Shown here: positions 1 to 5,569 of the stretch, piece after piece
Layout: every line of letters starts with the position of its first letter
How positions within the stretch are numbered: the stretch's first letter is position 1
Source: JBBSHS01 sp038232515
GTDB lineage: Bacteria; Actinomycetota; Acidimicrobiia; Acidimicrobiales; JAUJNH01
NCBI GenBank assembly: GCA_038232515.1
Contig: JBBSHS010000107.1
Location: forward strand, 1 to 6,792
Reading direction: 5' to 3'
DNA: 6,792 nucleotides
Program-made: the position numbers and the translations under genes
Notes under the pieces: generated by a model
Database searches by the model: none
Told to the model about the DNA's origin: nothing
The model's input: only the letters and a program-made list of their open reading frames with translations

Positions 1-706
1 TCGGGGGCGTCGGCTGGCGGGCGGGGATCACGGCCATCGGCCCTGTCGGCTCGTCGTCCGGGCCGAACACATCCCAGCGGCCTACCGGCTGGCCCGCCGT
101 CGGCGGGCGTGGCCACCGGGCCGGCTCGGGCTCCGGCGTGGCCGTCCTGTGCGCCGGCGCCGGGGGTCGGGCCGTGGGCGCCCCCGGCGGCCGGTCAGCG
201 GCCGATGTCGCCACCGGAGCACCAGCGGGCGGTTCGCGTTCGTCGACGGAGGGCGACCGTCCCTCCGAAGCCCTGAGGCGGGGCTCGAGGGACGGGGCCG
301 TGTCCTCGAAGACATAGACCGGTGCTCCGTCGAAGGAGCGCATGAGCACGCAACGTTCTTCGGCCCCTGGCTCTCGGGCCACCACCTCGACGGTCTGGTC
401 CGGTCCGACGACCATGGCCATGGCGGTGCGGACGGCCTCCGCCCCGTCGACGCAGGGCACGCTGGCCGAGGCGACGATGCTGCCGATGTCGTAGCACCGC
501 ACCTCGTACCCGATGGGCCCGACGGCGTCGGGTACCAGGCTGGCTTCGACGAGGTCGTCACCGCCGCTGCTGGCCAACGCAGACAGCAGGGCGCCTATCA
601 GGCGCCCTGCTGTCGGACTGCTGTCGGTACCGGCGGAGTCCAGCGCCCGCCGGAGCTGCTCGCCCAGTGAGGTGACGTTGCTGCTGGGCCGGTTGGCCTC
701 AGGCAC
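1..706 (-). CDS. Unrecognised protein, 3' end outside the window (235 residues visible)
   Basis: I do not recognise this protein. The minus-strand frame is open from a stop at 754-752 to the window edge. The only plausible early start is GTG at 706-704, which overlaps the TGA of the upstream anchored-protein gene (701-699) by 8 bp. No clear Shine-Dalgarno is visible, so translation may depend on coupling. Residues 1-145 look like a folded cytoplasmic domain: a probable amphipathic helix (about 14-46), then alternating beta/alpha stretches such as IGYEVRCYDIGSIVASASVP and QTVEVVAR, ending near YVFEDTAP. From about residue 146 the chain becomes a Pro/Ala/Arg-rich, probably disordered linker, with a small patch WDVFGPDDEP near residue 211. 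No signal peptide or membrane segment is seen. Its position as last gene of the exosortase unit suggests a linked but unknown role. A perfect 15-bp hairpin lies inside it (582-614). Confidence 0.72.
   Translation of the reverse strand, partial: MPEANRPSSNVTSLGEQLRRALDSAGTDSSPTAGRLIGALLSALASSGGDDLVEASLVPDAVGPIGYEVRCYDIGSIVASASVPCVDGAEAVRTAMAMVVGPDQTVEVVAREPGAEERCVLMRSFDGAPVYVFEDTAPSLEPRLRASEGRSPSVDEREPPAGAPVATSAADRPPGAPTARPPAPAHRTATPEPEPARWPRPPTAGQPVGRWDVFGPDDEPTGPMAVIPARQPTPP
582..614. repeat. Perfect 15-bp inverted repeat with 3-nt loop
   Basis: Arms 582-596 and 600-614 are exact reverse complements (GACAGCAGGGCGCCT and its complement) around the loop ATC. On the minus strand it lies about 90 nt after the GTG start of the partial gene, inside its coding frame (SPTAGRLIGALLS). 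No T-tract follows on either strand, so it is not a classic intrinsic terminator. It could act as an mRNA stem that stabilises or attenuates the transcript between the anchored-protein gene and the next gene. Confidence 0.8.
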
Positions 707-1586
707 GAGCGGCGTGGCGACGCCGCACGACCCACGCCGAGCCCAGCGCCATCACGGCCACCAGAGCAGCGAGGGGCATGCCCTTGGTGGGGATCACGGG
801 CACGGCCGCAACGACGGCGTTGGGGCCACAGGTGACGGTGCCCACCGTGAGGTGGATGAGCGGGGGACCACCGACAAGTCCCAGCACGGTCACGTCAAGG
901 GCGGTGGCGCCGACCTGTCCGGGTTGCAGGGCTGGGGCAGGAGGCCCGGGCGGCTGCTTGTTGAGCGTCACGCTGAGGAGGGGCCCGAGGTTGAGGACCG
1001 GCGTGTTCGGCCCCGGCGACGAGACCAAGGGGATGGGCTGGCCCACCGGCAGACCCAATGCCAACAGCTGGATGGTGGCGTTGACCAGCGTCACGGTGGC
1101 GGTGGGCGGGCCGCCGGTGGAGCTGGCGACGCACTGCGCCAGGATGGCGTCGGCGCGGATGGTGGCCAAGCCGCCCAGGTTGATGGTGACCCCGCCGGAC
1201 GGGTTGTTCAACGTGGTGCAGTCGCCGGCCGTCCCGATCTGGATGGTCCCCGGGCTGCCTACCAGGCCGGCGCAGGCGGCGGAGGTACCGTTAGGGTTCG
1301 CTCGTGCGGTCTGGGCAAGCGCCCCGACGGCCAGGACCGATGTGCCTCCCAGCAGGCTGGGGGTCTGCGAGCAGATCTGCGTGGCCTGCGGGGGGCCGGT
1401 GTTGCTGACCGTGCAGGTGCCGGTGTCCAACAGCGATGCCCCCGCCAACTGCAGCGTCGCCGCGTTGGCCGTCGCCGTGGACGTGTCGGCCAGCGCCGGG
1501 CTGGCGGTGGCGGCCACGAACATGGCGGCCATTCCGAGCGTGACGGCGAGGTGACGCCCCACCTTATGCGGCATGCGCAGCTTCAT
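699..1586 (-). CDS. Secreted protein with exosortase-type C-terminal sorting tail (choice-of-anchor P-like)
   Basis: This is a 295-residue exported protein and the likely substrate of the exosortase encoded two genes upstream. The start chosen is ATG at 1586, preceded by GGGAGG four bases upstream and followed by a textbook signal peptide: MKLRMPHKVGRH, a hydrophobic core, and a probable cleavage after ASPALA (residue 33). A longer frame from 1667 would bury the signal peptide. The mature part is Gly/Thr/Pro-rich and hydrophobic, with six Cys (58, 72, 105, 123, 152, 253) that could pair, ending in TVGTVTCGPN. The C-terminus is tripartite: VIPTKG (264-269), a hydrophobic segment (about 270-287), then RRRHAARA. 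This layout resembles PEP-CTERM/IPTL-CTERM sorting tails. The body and TCGPN end remind me of the actinobacterial 'choice-of-anchor P' family, an assignment from memory. Its start overlaps the glycosyltransferase end by 23 bp. Confidence 0.82.
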   Translation of the reverse strand: MKLRMPHKVGRHLAVTLGMAAMFVAATASPALADTSTATANAATLQLAGASLLDTGTCTVSNTGPPQATQICSQTPSLLGGTSVLAVGALAQTARANPNGTSAACAGLVGSPGTIQIGTAGDCTTLNNPSGGVTINLGGLATIRADAILAQCVASSTGGPPTATVTLVNATIQLLALGLPVGQPIPLVSSPGPNTPVLNLGPLLSVTLNKQPPGPPAPALQPGQVGATALDVTVLGLVGGPPLIHLTVGTVTCGPNAVVAAVPVIPTKGMPLAALVAVMALGSAWVVRRRHAARA

Positions 1587-3141
1587 GGATCCTCCCAGGA
1601 TCAGGTGTTGAGATAGAGGGTGACGGCTGGACATGGAACCGCCCGGTGGCATTGATGCGGCGACCATAGTGGCCCGGCGCAGTGCCGCGCTCCATGGTGA
1701 GGGTCCCGGTCACGACGAGCGGCCCCAACGGCACCGCCACGCGGGAAGGGACCAGGGCCGGCACGGCGGTGACCGGCAAGGCCGAGGCCGGTCGTACGGC
1801 CACCCGTTCTGTCTTCTTCCAGTCGCCGCGGGACCGCAGCACCCGTGCAAACGCCCACCACGTGGCGACGTGGTGGATGTAGCTGTACGGCCAGTTGGCC
1901 ACGCCGACACCCACTGAGCGGAGCAGCCCCATCTGGGGGTTGACCGCCCGGCGGGAGACAGGGCCCCAGAGGAACAGGGGGGCCAGCCCGAACAGAACGA
2001 ACAGGGGCACGACGCCCCAGGCCCCGCCGTTGACCCAGGCATCGACACCGCCGGGGGTGGTGGCGGCGTAGAAGACCATGACCGCGGCGCTGAAGGCGAA
2101 CACCAGCCCGCCCACCAGCTCGATCCAGGGCAGGAACAGGAAGTAGGCGATTTCGAGGGCGGCAGAGGTGCCGATGCGCGAGGAGCGGAAGATGGGCCAC
2201 AGGTAGCGGGCGCACTGCATCGACCCCTGGGCCCAGCGGCTGCGCTGGCGCATGAGTGCCCGCAGCGTGGGCAGGCCCTCCTGCAGCACCCAGGTGTCGT
2301 GGCAGTACTCGGTGCGGTCGCCGGTGAGCAGGACATGCAGCCCCAGCTCGAAGTCCTCGAGAAGGGCGCCGTGCCAGGGCGAGCCGTGCTCGCTGGCGAT
2401 GCGGTTGAGGGTCGACAGGCGGGTGAACTGGCCGTTGCCCCCCATGCCGACGCTTCCGAGGTGCCGGCGCAGTAGCTGCATGGCGGCGATGACGCCGCCG
2501 AACTCGATGTCCTGCATGCGGACGAGGCCGCGGCTGAATGCTCTCGACCAGCTCGATCCGGTGGAGGGCAGGACGGTATGGCCGTCGCCGTGGTTGGCCA
2601 CCCGTACCCGGACCTGGACGGCGCCGACCTCGGTCTCGCCGAAGAAGCTGGGCCCGGCCACGACGTCCGGGCAGCGAGGGTCAAGGTCGCCGTCGGCGTC
2701 GACCACCCCGACGATGACCTGGTGGCTGTCGGTATCGGACGGCACCGAACCGGCGATGGCCCGCCATCCGGCGTTGAGCGCCGGGCCCTTGCCCTGGCGG
2801 GCGTCGGGCAGGTGGCGGGTGACCACGTGTACCTGGGCATGGGTGGCGGTCAACCGGGCCAGCAGCAGCGGAGTGTCGTCGGTCGAGGCGTCGTCGACGC
2901 ACCAGATCTTGGCAGAGGGGAAACGTACGACCAGCCGCTCGACGGTGCGCTCGATGACCGCCTCTTCGTCGCGGCAGGGGATGAGGAAGTGCCAGCTGAA
3001 CAACGACGCGTCGCCCACCGCGCCGGGACGGTGGCGGAGGTAGGGCACGACGATGAGCAGCACGTAGGCGATGAATGTGCCGCACAGGAGGAACGCCAGG
3101 GTGTTGAGAAAGGCGAGAACCAGCTCGGTGGCGCTGTTCAT
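1564..3141 (-). CDS. Membrane family 2 glycosyltransferase linked to the exosortase
   Basis: This 525-residue inner-membrane, processive-type GT2 enzyme transfers sugar from a nucleotide-sugar donor on the cytoplasmic face. An N-terminal membrane helix (about 7-33) precedes a GT-A domain. Its motifs are VDDASTDDT (82-90), DADGD with the metal-binding DxD (148-152), LEDFELG (261-267, general-base region) and QRSRWAQG (299-306, the Q/RxxRW signature of cellulose and hyaluronan synthase-like enzymes). Several C-terminal membrane segments follow (about 330-360, 375-395, 405-432). The last 80 or so residues form a Val/Pro/Arg-rich tail that runs 23 bp into the next gene and may be dispensable. ATG 3141 lies 7 bp after the exosortase stop, with no strong ribosome binding site, which suggests coupling. 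Gram-positive exosortase clusters such as XrtG also carry a GT2 gene. Sugar and acceptor cannot be told from sequence. Confidence 0.92.
   Translation of the reverse strand: MNSATELVLAFLNTLAFLLCGTFIAYVLLIVVPYLRHRPGAVGDASLFSWHFLIPCRDEEAVIERTVERLVVRFPSAKIWCVDDASTDDTPLLLARLTATHAQVHVVTRHLPDARQGKGPALNAGWRAIAGSVPSDTDSHQVIVGVVDADGDLDPRCPDVVAGPSFFGETEVGAVQVRVRVANHGDGHTVLPSTGSSWSRAFSRGLVRMQDIEFGGVIAAMQLLRRHLGSVGMGGNGQFTRLSTLNRIASEHGSPWHGALLEDFELGLHVLLTGDRTEYCHDTWVLQEGLPTLRALMRQRSRWAQGSMQCARYLWPIFRSSRIGTSAALEIAYFLFLPWIELVGGLVFAFSAAVMVFYAATTPGGVDAWVNGGAWGVVPLFVLFGLAPLFLWGPVSRRAVNPQMGLLRSVGVGVANWPYSYIHHVATWWAFARVLRSRGDWKKTERVAVRPASALPVTAVPALVPSRVAVPLGPLVVTGTLTMERGTAPGHYGRRINATGRFHVQPSPSISTPDPGRIHEAAHAA
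1587..1596 (-). promoter_or_regulatory. Ribosome binding site fixing the start of the anchored-protein gene
   Basis: GGGAGG on the minus strand (1596-1591) lies four bases before ATG 1586, inside the 3' end of the glycosyltransferase gene. It supports ATG 1586 over the in-frame ATGs farther upstream, which would put about 27 residues before the signal peptide. Confidence 0.7.
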
Positions 3142-3148
3142 CCGGCAC

Positions 3149-3709
3149 TCACGACCGGTCGCCGACGGCGGCGTCGGCGGACCGGCGCCCCCTGCTGAGG
3201 ACGGCCAGGAACAGCAGGAGAGCGGCCACCAGGCCCAGCGTGCTGGCGATCGTGCCCAGGAACACGTGGCTGCGCTCGTAGCCGGTCTGGAAGCCCCAGG
3301 CCCGCACGGAGGCGGCGAAGACCATGAAACGGAGTTGGTTGACGATGAACAGCAGGGCGCTGATGGTGGCGAGCGTGACCAGTGCCCGCCGTACGGCGAT
3401 GCGGGGAGCAGCCATCAAGGTGCCGGCCAGCAGGAAGAAGAACGGGCTGATGAGGAAGGCGGCGGTGCACCCGGGCGTCAGCGAGAAGCCGAAGAACCCG
3501 TTGTCGAGGTGGAAGACCACGACGGTACCCAGAGCATGGGCACGTACGATGCCCAGCGACGCCAGCACCCAGGCCGAAGCGGCGGCTTCCACCAGGCGGA
3601 CCTGCGCCTGGCCCACCAGCAGGGCCAGGCCGATGGCGGCGATGAGCGCGGCCGCCGACACCCGGCCCGTCTCCCATCTGGTGCCCGCGGGCTGGCTCAG
3701 GGCTGTCAC
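3149..3709 (-). CDS. Exosortase/archaeosortase-family transpeptidase (short form)
   Basis: This is a polytopic membrane protein of 186 residues. The family's catalytic triad is visible in the right order and context: Cys81 in LTPGCTAAFLISPFFF, Arg127 in NQLRFMVFA and His148 in ERSHVFLGTIAS. Known family members recognise C-terminal sorting tails (PEP-CTERM and relatives), cleave them at the membrane and probably transfer the protein to another anchor. At 186 residues it lacks the extra helices and soluble domain of EpsH-type enzymes (about 280-500 residues), and matches short stand-alone members such as XrtG and some archaeosortases. The start is GTG at 3709, with GAGAGGGG six bases upstream, 13 bp after the microprotein stop. 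The likely substrate is the protein at 1586-699. Because that protein looks choice-of-anchor P-like, this may be the exosortase P type, but the subclass is inference. Confidence 0.9.
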   Translation of the reverse strand: MTALSQPAGTRWETGRVSAAALIAAIGLALLVGQAQVRLVEAAASAWVLASLGIVRAHALGTVVVFHLDNGFFGFSLTPGCTAAFLISPFFFLLAGTLMAAPRIAVRRALVTLATISALLFIVNQLRFMVFAASVRAWGFQTGYERSHVFLGTIASTLGLVAALLLFLAVLSRGRRSADAAVGDRS

Positions 3710-3722
3710 GTTCAGCCCCTCT

Positions 3723-3890
3723 CTAGCGTCGAGCCGCCCGGGAGCGCCGCTGCAGGGCGAACCTCAAGACGATGAGCCCGAGCAGCAGCATGCTCACGCC
3801 GACGACGGTAAAACCGGCGGCCTGAAATCCGGTGCGGGCGAGTCCCGCCCCGACGCCTATGGCCAAGGTGCCGCCTGTCGTCCGGTACAC
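3723..3890 (-). CDS. 55-residue membrane microprotein with LARTG sorting-like motif
   Basis: The chain starts at GTG 3890 and is almost entirely a sorting-signal-like module: a short Gly-rich N-terminus (MYRTTGGTLAIGVGAG), LARTG at residues 17-21, a hydrophobic helix (about 25-45) and the basic tail QRRSRAARR. This resembles an LPXTG cell-wall signal, but Pro is replaced by Ala, there is no signal peptide, and nothing sizeable remains to be anchored. An ATG at 3989 in the same frame would add an implausible, His/Cys-containing N-terminus. The GTG has a good ribosome binding site. It is the first gene of the exosortase unit, 13 bp from the exosortase. It may be an accessory subunit, a decoy or a substrate; the function is unknown. 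Confidence 0.72.
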   Translation of the reverse strand: MYRTTGGTLAIGVGAGLARTGFQAAGFTVVGVSMLLLGLIVLRFALQRRSRAARR

Positions 3891-3899
3891 GTGTTGGTT

Positions 3900-3905
3900 C
3901 TCCCT
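3900..3905 (-). promoter_or_regulatory. Ribosome binding site for the LARTG microprotein
   Basis: AGGGAG on the minus strand lies nine bases before GTG 3890. It decides for the short 55-residue form rather than the longer frame from ATG 3989. Confidence 0.65.
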
Positions 3906-3933
3906 CGTACCTGCCGACGGCAAGGTGCGGTGC

Positions 3934-3963
3934 AGACTACACAGACCGCCAGAGGGAGCGCAA
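3934..3963 (-). promoter_or_regulatory. Possible sigma-70-type promoter of the exosortase unit
   Basis: On the minus strand, TTGCGC (3963-3958) and TAGTCT (3939-3934) are separated by 18 bases. They sit about 44 bases before the GTG of the microprotein, in the 144-bp gap (3891-4034) after the upstream membrane gene pair. The hexamers match consensus only in part, so this is tentative. Position and spacing are the main support, and nothing else in this gap looks like a gene. Confidence 0.3.
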
Positions 3964-4034
3964 TGACCGGGTCCGACGCCGTGGCACATGCCCCTGCCCC
4001 GCAGGAGCGCCAGACGCCCTTCGGGGTGCCGCCG

Positions 4035-4262
4035 TCAGTGGTGGTGCTCGGGCTCGCTCTGCAGATCCTGGGTGCCGGCGCGCACCTCGACGGCGATGGA
4101 GCCGGCCAGCACGCAGACGACCAGGAGGGGCAGCAGCCACCACGCCGGCCACCCCTGGCGTGCGACGAAGGCGGTGAGGGCGAGCCCGGTGACAACGCCG
4201 ACGGCGATGCGCCAGTCGTCGCCGATGACGAAGTCGTACCAGAAGTGGGCGAACCGCCTCAC
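4035..4262 (-). CDS. Small two-TM membrane protein, partner of the COG4280-like protein
   Basis: This 75-residue protein starts at GTG 4262, whose bases overlap the TGA stop of the preceding gene as GTGA (4-bp overlap). That arrangement is typical of translational coupling and fixes the start. It opens with VRRFAHFWYDFVIGDDWRIA, followed by two hydrophobic helices (about residues 20-35 and 40-60) and the polar end EVRAGTQDLQSEPEHHH. The FWYDFVIGDDW segment, rich in aromatic and acidic residues, looks conserved in character, and I have an impression of similar short proteins beside COG4280 genes. The three terminal His could bind a metal, but that is speculative. Its strict pairing suggests it is a subunit or helper of the larger membrane protein. 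The exact role is not known. Confidence 0.75.
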   Translation of the reverse strand: MRRFAHFWYDFVIGDDWRIAVGVVTGLALTAFVARQGWPAWWLLPLLVVCVLAGSIAVEVRAGTQDLQSEPEHHH

Positions 4263-5020
4263 GGGGTGAGCTCCACCATCGGTTGACGCCCTGACCGCCC
4301 GCCCGGTAGCCGGGCGGCGACGAAGGCGAGCGCCACCGAGAACGCCGCCACCGCGGGCACGACTGCCAGCAGGGCGGCATCGTGGCCCGGCCACGACCCG
4401 CCCGCGCCCTCCGTCCCCCAGAACGTGCCGAAGGCGGTGAGCATCACCCCGACGGCGAACTTCAGGGTGTTCTCGGGCACCCTGGACAACGGGTGGCGTA
4501 CCAGCACACCGGCACCGGCCACCACCAGCACGGCAGCCAGGGCGCCGGCGGCGGCGAGCAGCAGACTGCCCTGGTTGCTCCCGAAGCTCACCACGATGAA
4601 GACGACCTCGAGCCCTTCGAGGAGCACGGCCTTGAAGGCCAGCGTGAAGCTGTACCAGTCGACGGCCTGACCTGATGCCGACGCCTGCCGGGCATGGGCC
4701 ACCTCGGCCGCGAAAACCGCCTCTTCGTCATGGCGGGACTTGTGGCCGCTGGCCCTAAGGATGGCCTTGCGCAACCACTGCAGGCCGAAGGTCAGCAGCA
4801 GTCCGCCCACCACCAGGCGAAGCGCGTCCAGAGGGATGAGCAGCAGGCTCGGGCCCAGAGCGGCGGCGATCGCCGCCAACGAGAGCGCCGCCGCCCCCGC
4901 ACCCAGCAGGGCGGACCGCCAGCCCCGGGTGAGCCCGACCGCCAGCACCACGGTCAGCGCTTCCACCGCCTCCACGCAACAGGCCAGGAAGACCGCCAGC
5001 ACCAGTACGACCCCGCTCAT
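4259..5020 (-). CDS. Polytopic membrane protein with duplicated ExxE motif (COG4280/FTR1-like, possible cation transporter)
   Basis: This 253-residue integral membrane protein has about seven hydrophobic segments and looks internally duplicated. The first helix has EAVEALTVVLAVG (Glu17 and Glu20) and a later one has LLEGLEVVFIVVSFG (Glu135 and Glu138). Paired ExxE motifs in membrane helices resemble the REGLE motifs of FTR1 iron permeases and the acidic motifs of other LysE/Gdt1-like cation transporters. Overall it most resembles COG4280, an uncharacterised family. A polar, cytoplasmic-looking loop (residues about 85-120, ASGHKSRHDEE) joins the halves. The start is ATG 5020 with only a weak GGGA upstream. 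It is cotranscribed with the 75-residue protein that overlaps its stop. A metal or cation transport role is inferred from the motifs; no substrate can be named. Confidence 0.8.
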   Translation of the reverse strand: MSGVVLVLAVFLACCVEAVEALTVVLAVGLTRGWRSALLGAGAAALSLAAIAAALGPSLLLIPLDALRLVVGGLLLTFGLQWLRKAILRASGHKSRHDEEAVFAAEVAHARQASASGQAVDWYSFTLAFKAVLLEGLEVVFIVVSFGSNQGSLLLAAAGALAAVLVVAGAGVLVRHPLSRVPENTLKFAVGVMLTAFGTFWGTEGAGGSWPGHDAALLAVVPAVAAFSVALAFVAARLPGGRSGRQPMVELTP

Positions 5021-5045
5021 AGAAGTCCCGTCAAAGGCCCGTCAT

Positions 5046-5073
5046 CCTGTTCTGTCCGGCCTGTTCTGCCCGG
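5046..5073. repeat. Tandem 14-bp direct repeat upstream of the ExxE membrane gene
   Basis: CCTGTTCTGTCCGG (5046-5059) is followed directly by CCTGTTCTGCCCGG (5060-5073), with one mismatch. It lies 26-53 bp upstream of ATG 5020, where a promoter or operator would be expected, so it may be a pair of regulator-binding sites. No regulator gene is present in the window. Confidence 0.6.
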
Positions 5074-5092
5074 GGCGGGCGGAGCCAAAGGA

Positions 5093-5115
5093 GTCGGGGC
5101 CAGACTAGCCCCGAC
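5093..5115. repeat. Perfect 8-bp stem-loop in the divergent intergenic region
   Basis: GTCGGGGC (5093-5100) and GCCCCGAC (5108-5115) are exact inverted repeats with a 7-base loop (CAGACTA). They lie between the minus-strand membrane gene and the plus-strand CsbD-like gene. No T-tract follows on the plus strand. It could be an operator or a leader hairpin for the minus-strand gene. Confidence 0.5.
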
Positions 5116-5147
5116 CCAAGGGTGGCGAGTTGAGGTCGGAACGGGTG

Positions 5148-5181
5148 CCGGGCCGCCCGCGCACCGCCGCCGGCGGCCCGG
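5148..5181. repeat. 10-bp inverted repeat with 14-base loop
   Basis: CCGGGCCGCC (5148-5157) pairs exactly with GGCGGCCCGG (5172-5181). A 12-bp palindrome, GCCGCCGGCGGC (5166-5177), overlaps the right arm. Such repeats arise easily at this base composition, so function is uncertain. I see no gene in the 265-bp intergenic stretch 5021-5285. Confidence 0.4.
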
Positions 5182-5285
5182 GAGCGGCCTCTCCGCGTCT
5201 CCGTCCGGGGAGCCCACGCCCGTGCATGTCGGTTGGGTAGAGATGGTGGTGTACGCAGATCATCGACAGCACGGTTGGAGGCGTC

Positions 5286-5489
5286 ATGGGCGAGAGGATG
5301 GCCAAGGCCAAGGAGGCGGTCGGGTGGGCGACCGGCGACCGGGAGGACGAGGCCGAGGGCCGGGCCGAGGTGGCCGCCGCCGATCCGTCTGAGCCCGTCG
5401 AAGGGGTCACCGGGGAAGTGGTGGCCGACGAGAAGACCTCCATCCGCCAGGAGCGTGGCGAATACAACCCGGCAATCAACCCGGACTGA
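5286..5489 (+). CDS. CsbD-like small stress-response protein
   Basis: This 67-residue, very hydrophilic protein starts at ATG 5286, four bases after GGAGG (5277-5281). Residues 5-28 (MAKAKEAVGWATGDREDEAEGR) match the general pattern of the CsbD family: a Lys-rich amphipathic helix, an A/VGxATGD turn, then an acidic EGR/EGK helix. CsbD proteins are abundant general-stress proteins of unknown biochemical function. The second half (EPVEGVTGEVVADEKTSIRQ to the end, YNPAINPD) is acidic and probably disordered. It stands alone on the plus strand, divergent from the membrane gene pair and convergent with the LLM remnant. An in-frame ATG at 5298 is a possible alternative start but has a poorer upstream site. 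Confidence 0.72.
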   Translation: MGERMAKAKEAVGWATGDREDEAEGRAEVAAADPSEPVEGVTGEVVADEKTSIRQERGEYNPAINPD

Positions 5490-5524
5490 CCCGCCGGCTC
5501 CCGTAATCACCGACTCGGGTTCGC

Positions 5525-5551
5525 CGACCCACCCTGCCGAGCGGTGGGTCG
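5525..5551. terminator. Candidate bidirectional terminator hairpin between convergent genes
   Basis: Arms 5525-5533 (CGACCCACC) and 5543-5551 (GGTGGGTCG) are exact complements with a 9-base loop. The hairpin lies 35 bp after the CsbD-like stop and about 20 bp after the end of the convergent LLM remnant. No clear T-tract follows. GC-rich actinobacteria often use such stems without one, so a terminator is plausible but unproven. Confidence 0.45.
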
Positions 5552-5569
5552 ACGGCCTGAAGAGCGTCG

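Noticed and set aside
149..670. Plus-strand frame of 173 residues at the left edge
   Set aside because: Composition (HHLDGLVRSDD, many Gly/His/Asp) is typical of an antisense mirror of a minus-strand gene, and the minus-strand frame open to the window edge couples to the upstream gene.
513..1616. Long plus-strand open frames opposite the anchored-protein gene (513-1616 and 778-1554)
   Set aside because: They are antisense shadows of a high-GC gene: Gly/Arg- or Pro/Ser-rich with no family resemblance, while the opposite strand has a signal peptide, sorting tail and ribosome binding site.
1710..2840. Alternative minus-strand frame of 376 residues inside the glycosyltransferase
   Set aside because: Ser/Ala/Pro-rich shadow frame; the GT2 frame holds all catalytic motifs and membrane segments.
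3723..3890. Calling the LARTG protein an ordinary LPXTG sortase substrate
   Set aside because: It lacks a signal peptide and a passenger domain, has Ala in place of Pro, and no sortase gene is in the window.
3324..4286. Plus-strand frame of 320 residues spanning the exosortase, microprotein and small membrane gene
   Set aside because: No recognisable motifs, and it would run antisense to three genes supported by motifs, coupling or ribosome binding sites.
5017..5217. Minus-strand 66-residue frame in the divergent intergenic region
   Set aside because: Pro/Arg-rich low-complexity product that overlaps the start of the ExxE membrane gene and the stem-loops; no ribosome binding site seen.
5235..5239. 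GGGTA upstream of the CsbD-like gene as a SigB/SigF-type -10 element
   Set aside because: No GTTT-like -35 is found at the proper distance upstream, so the match is too short to call.
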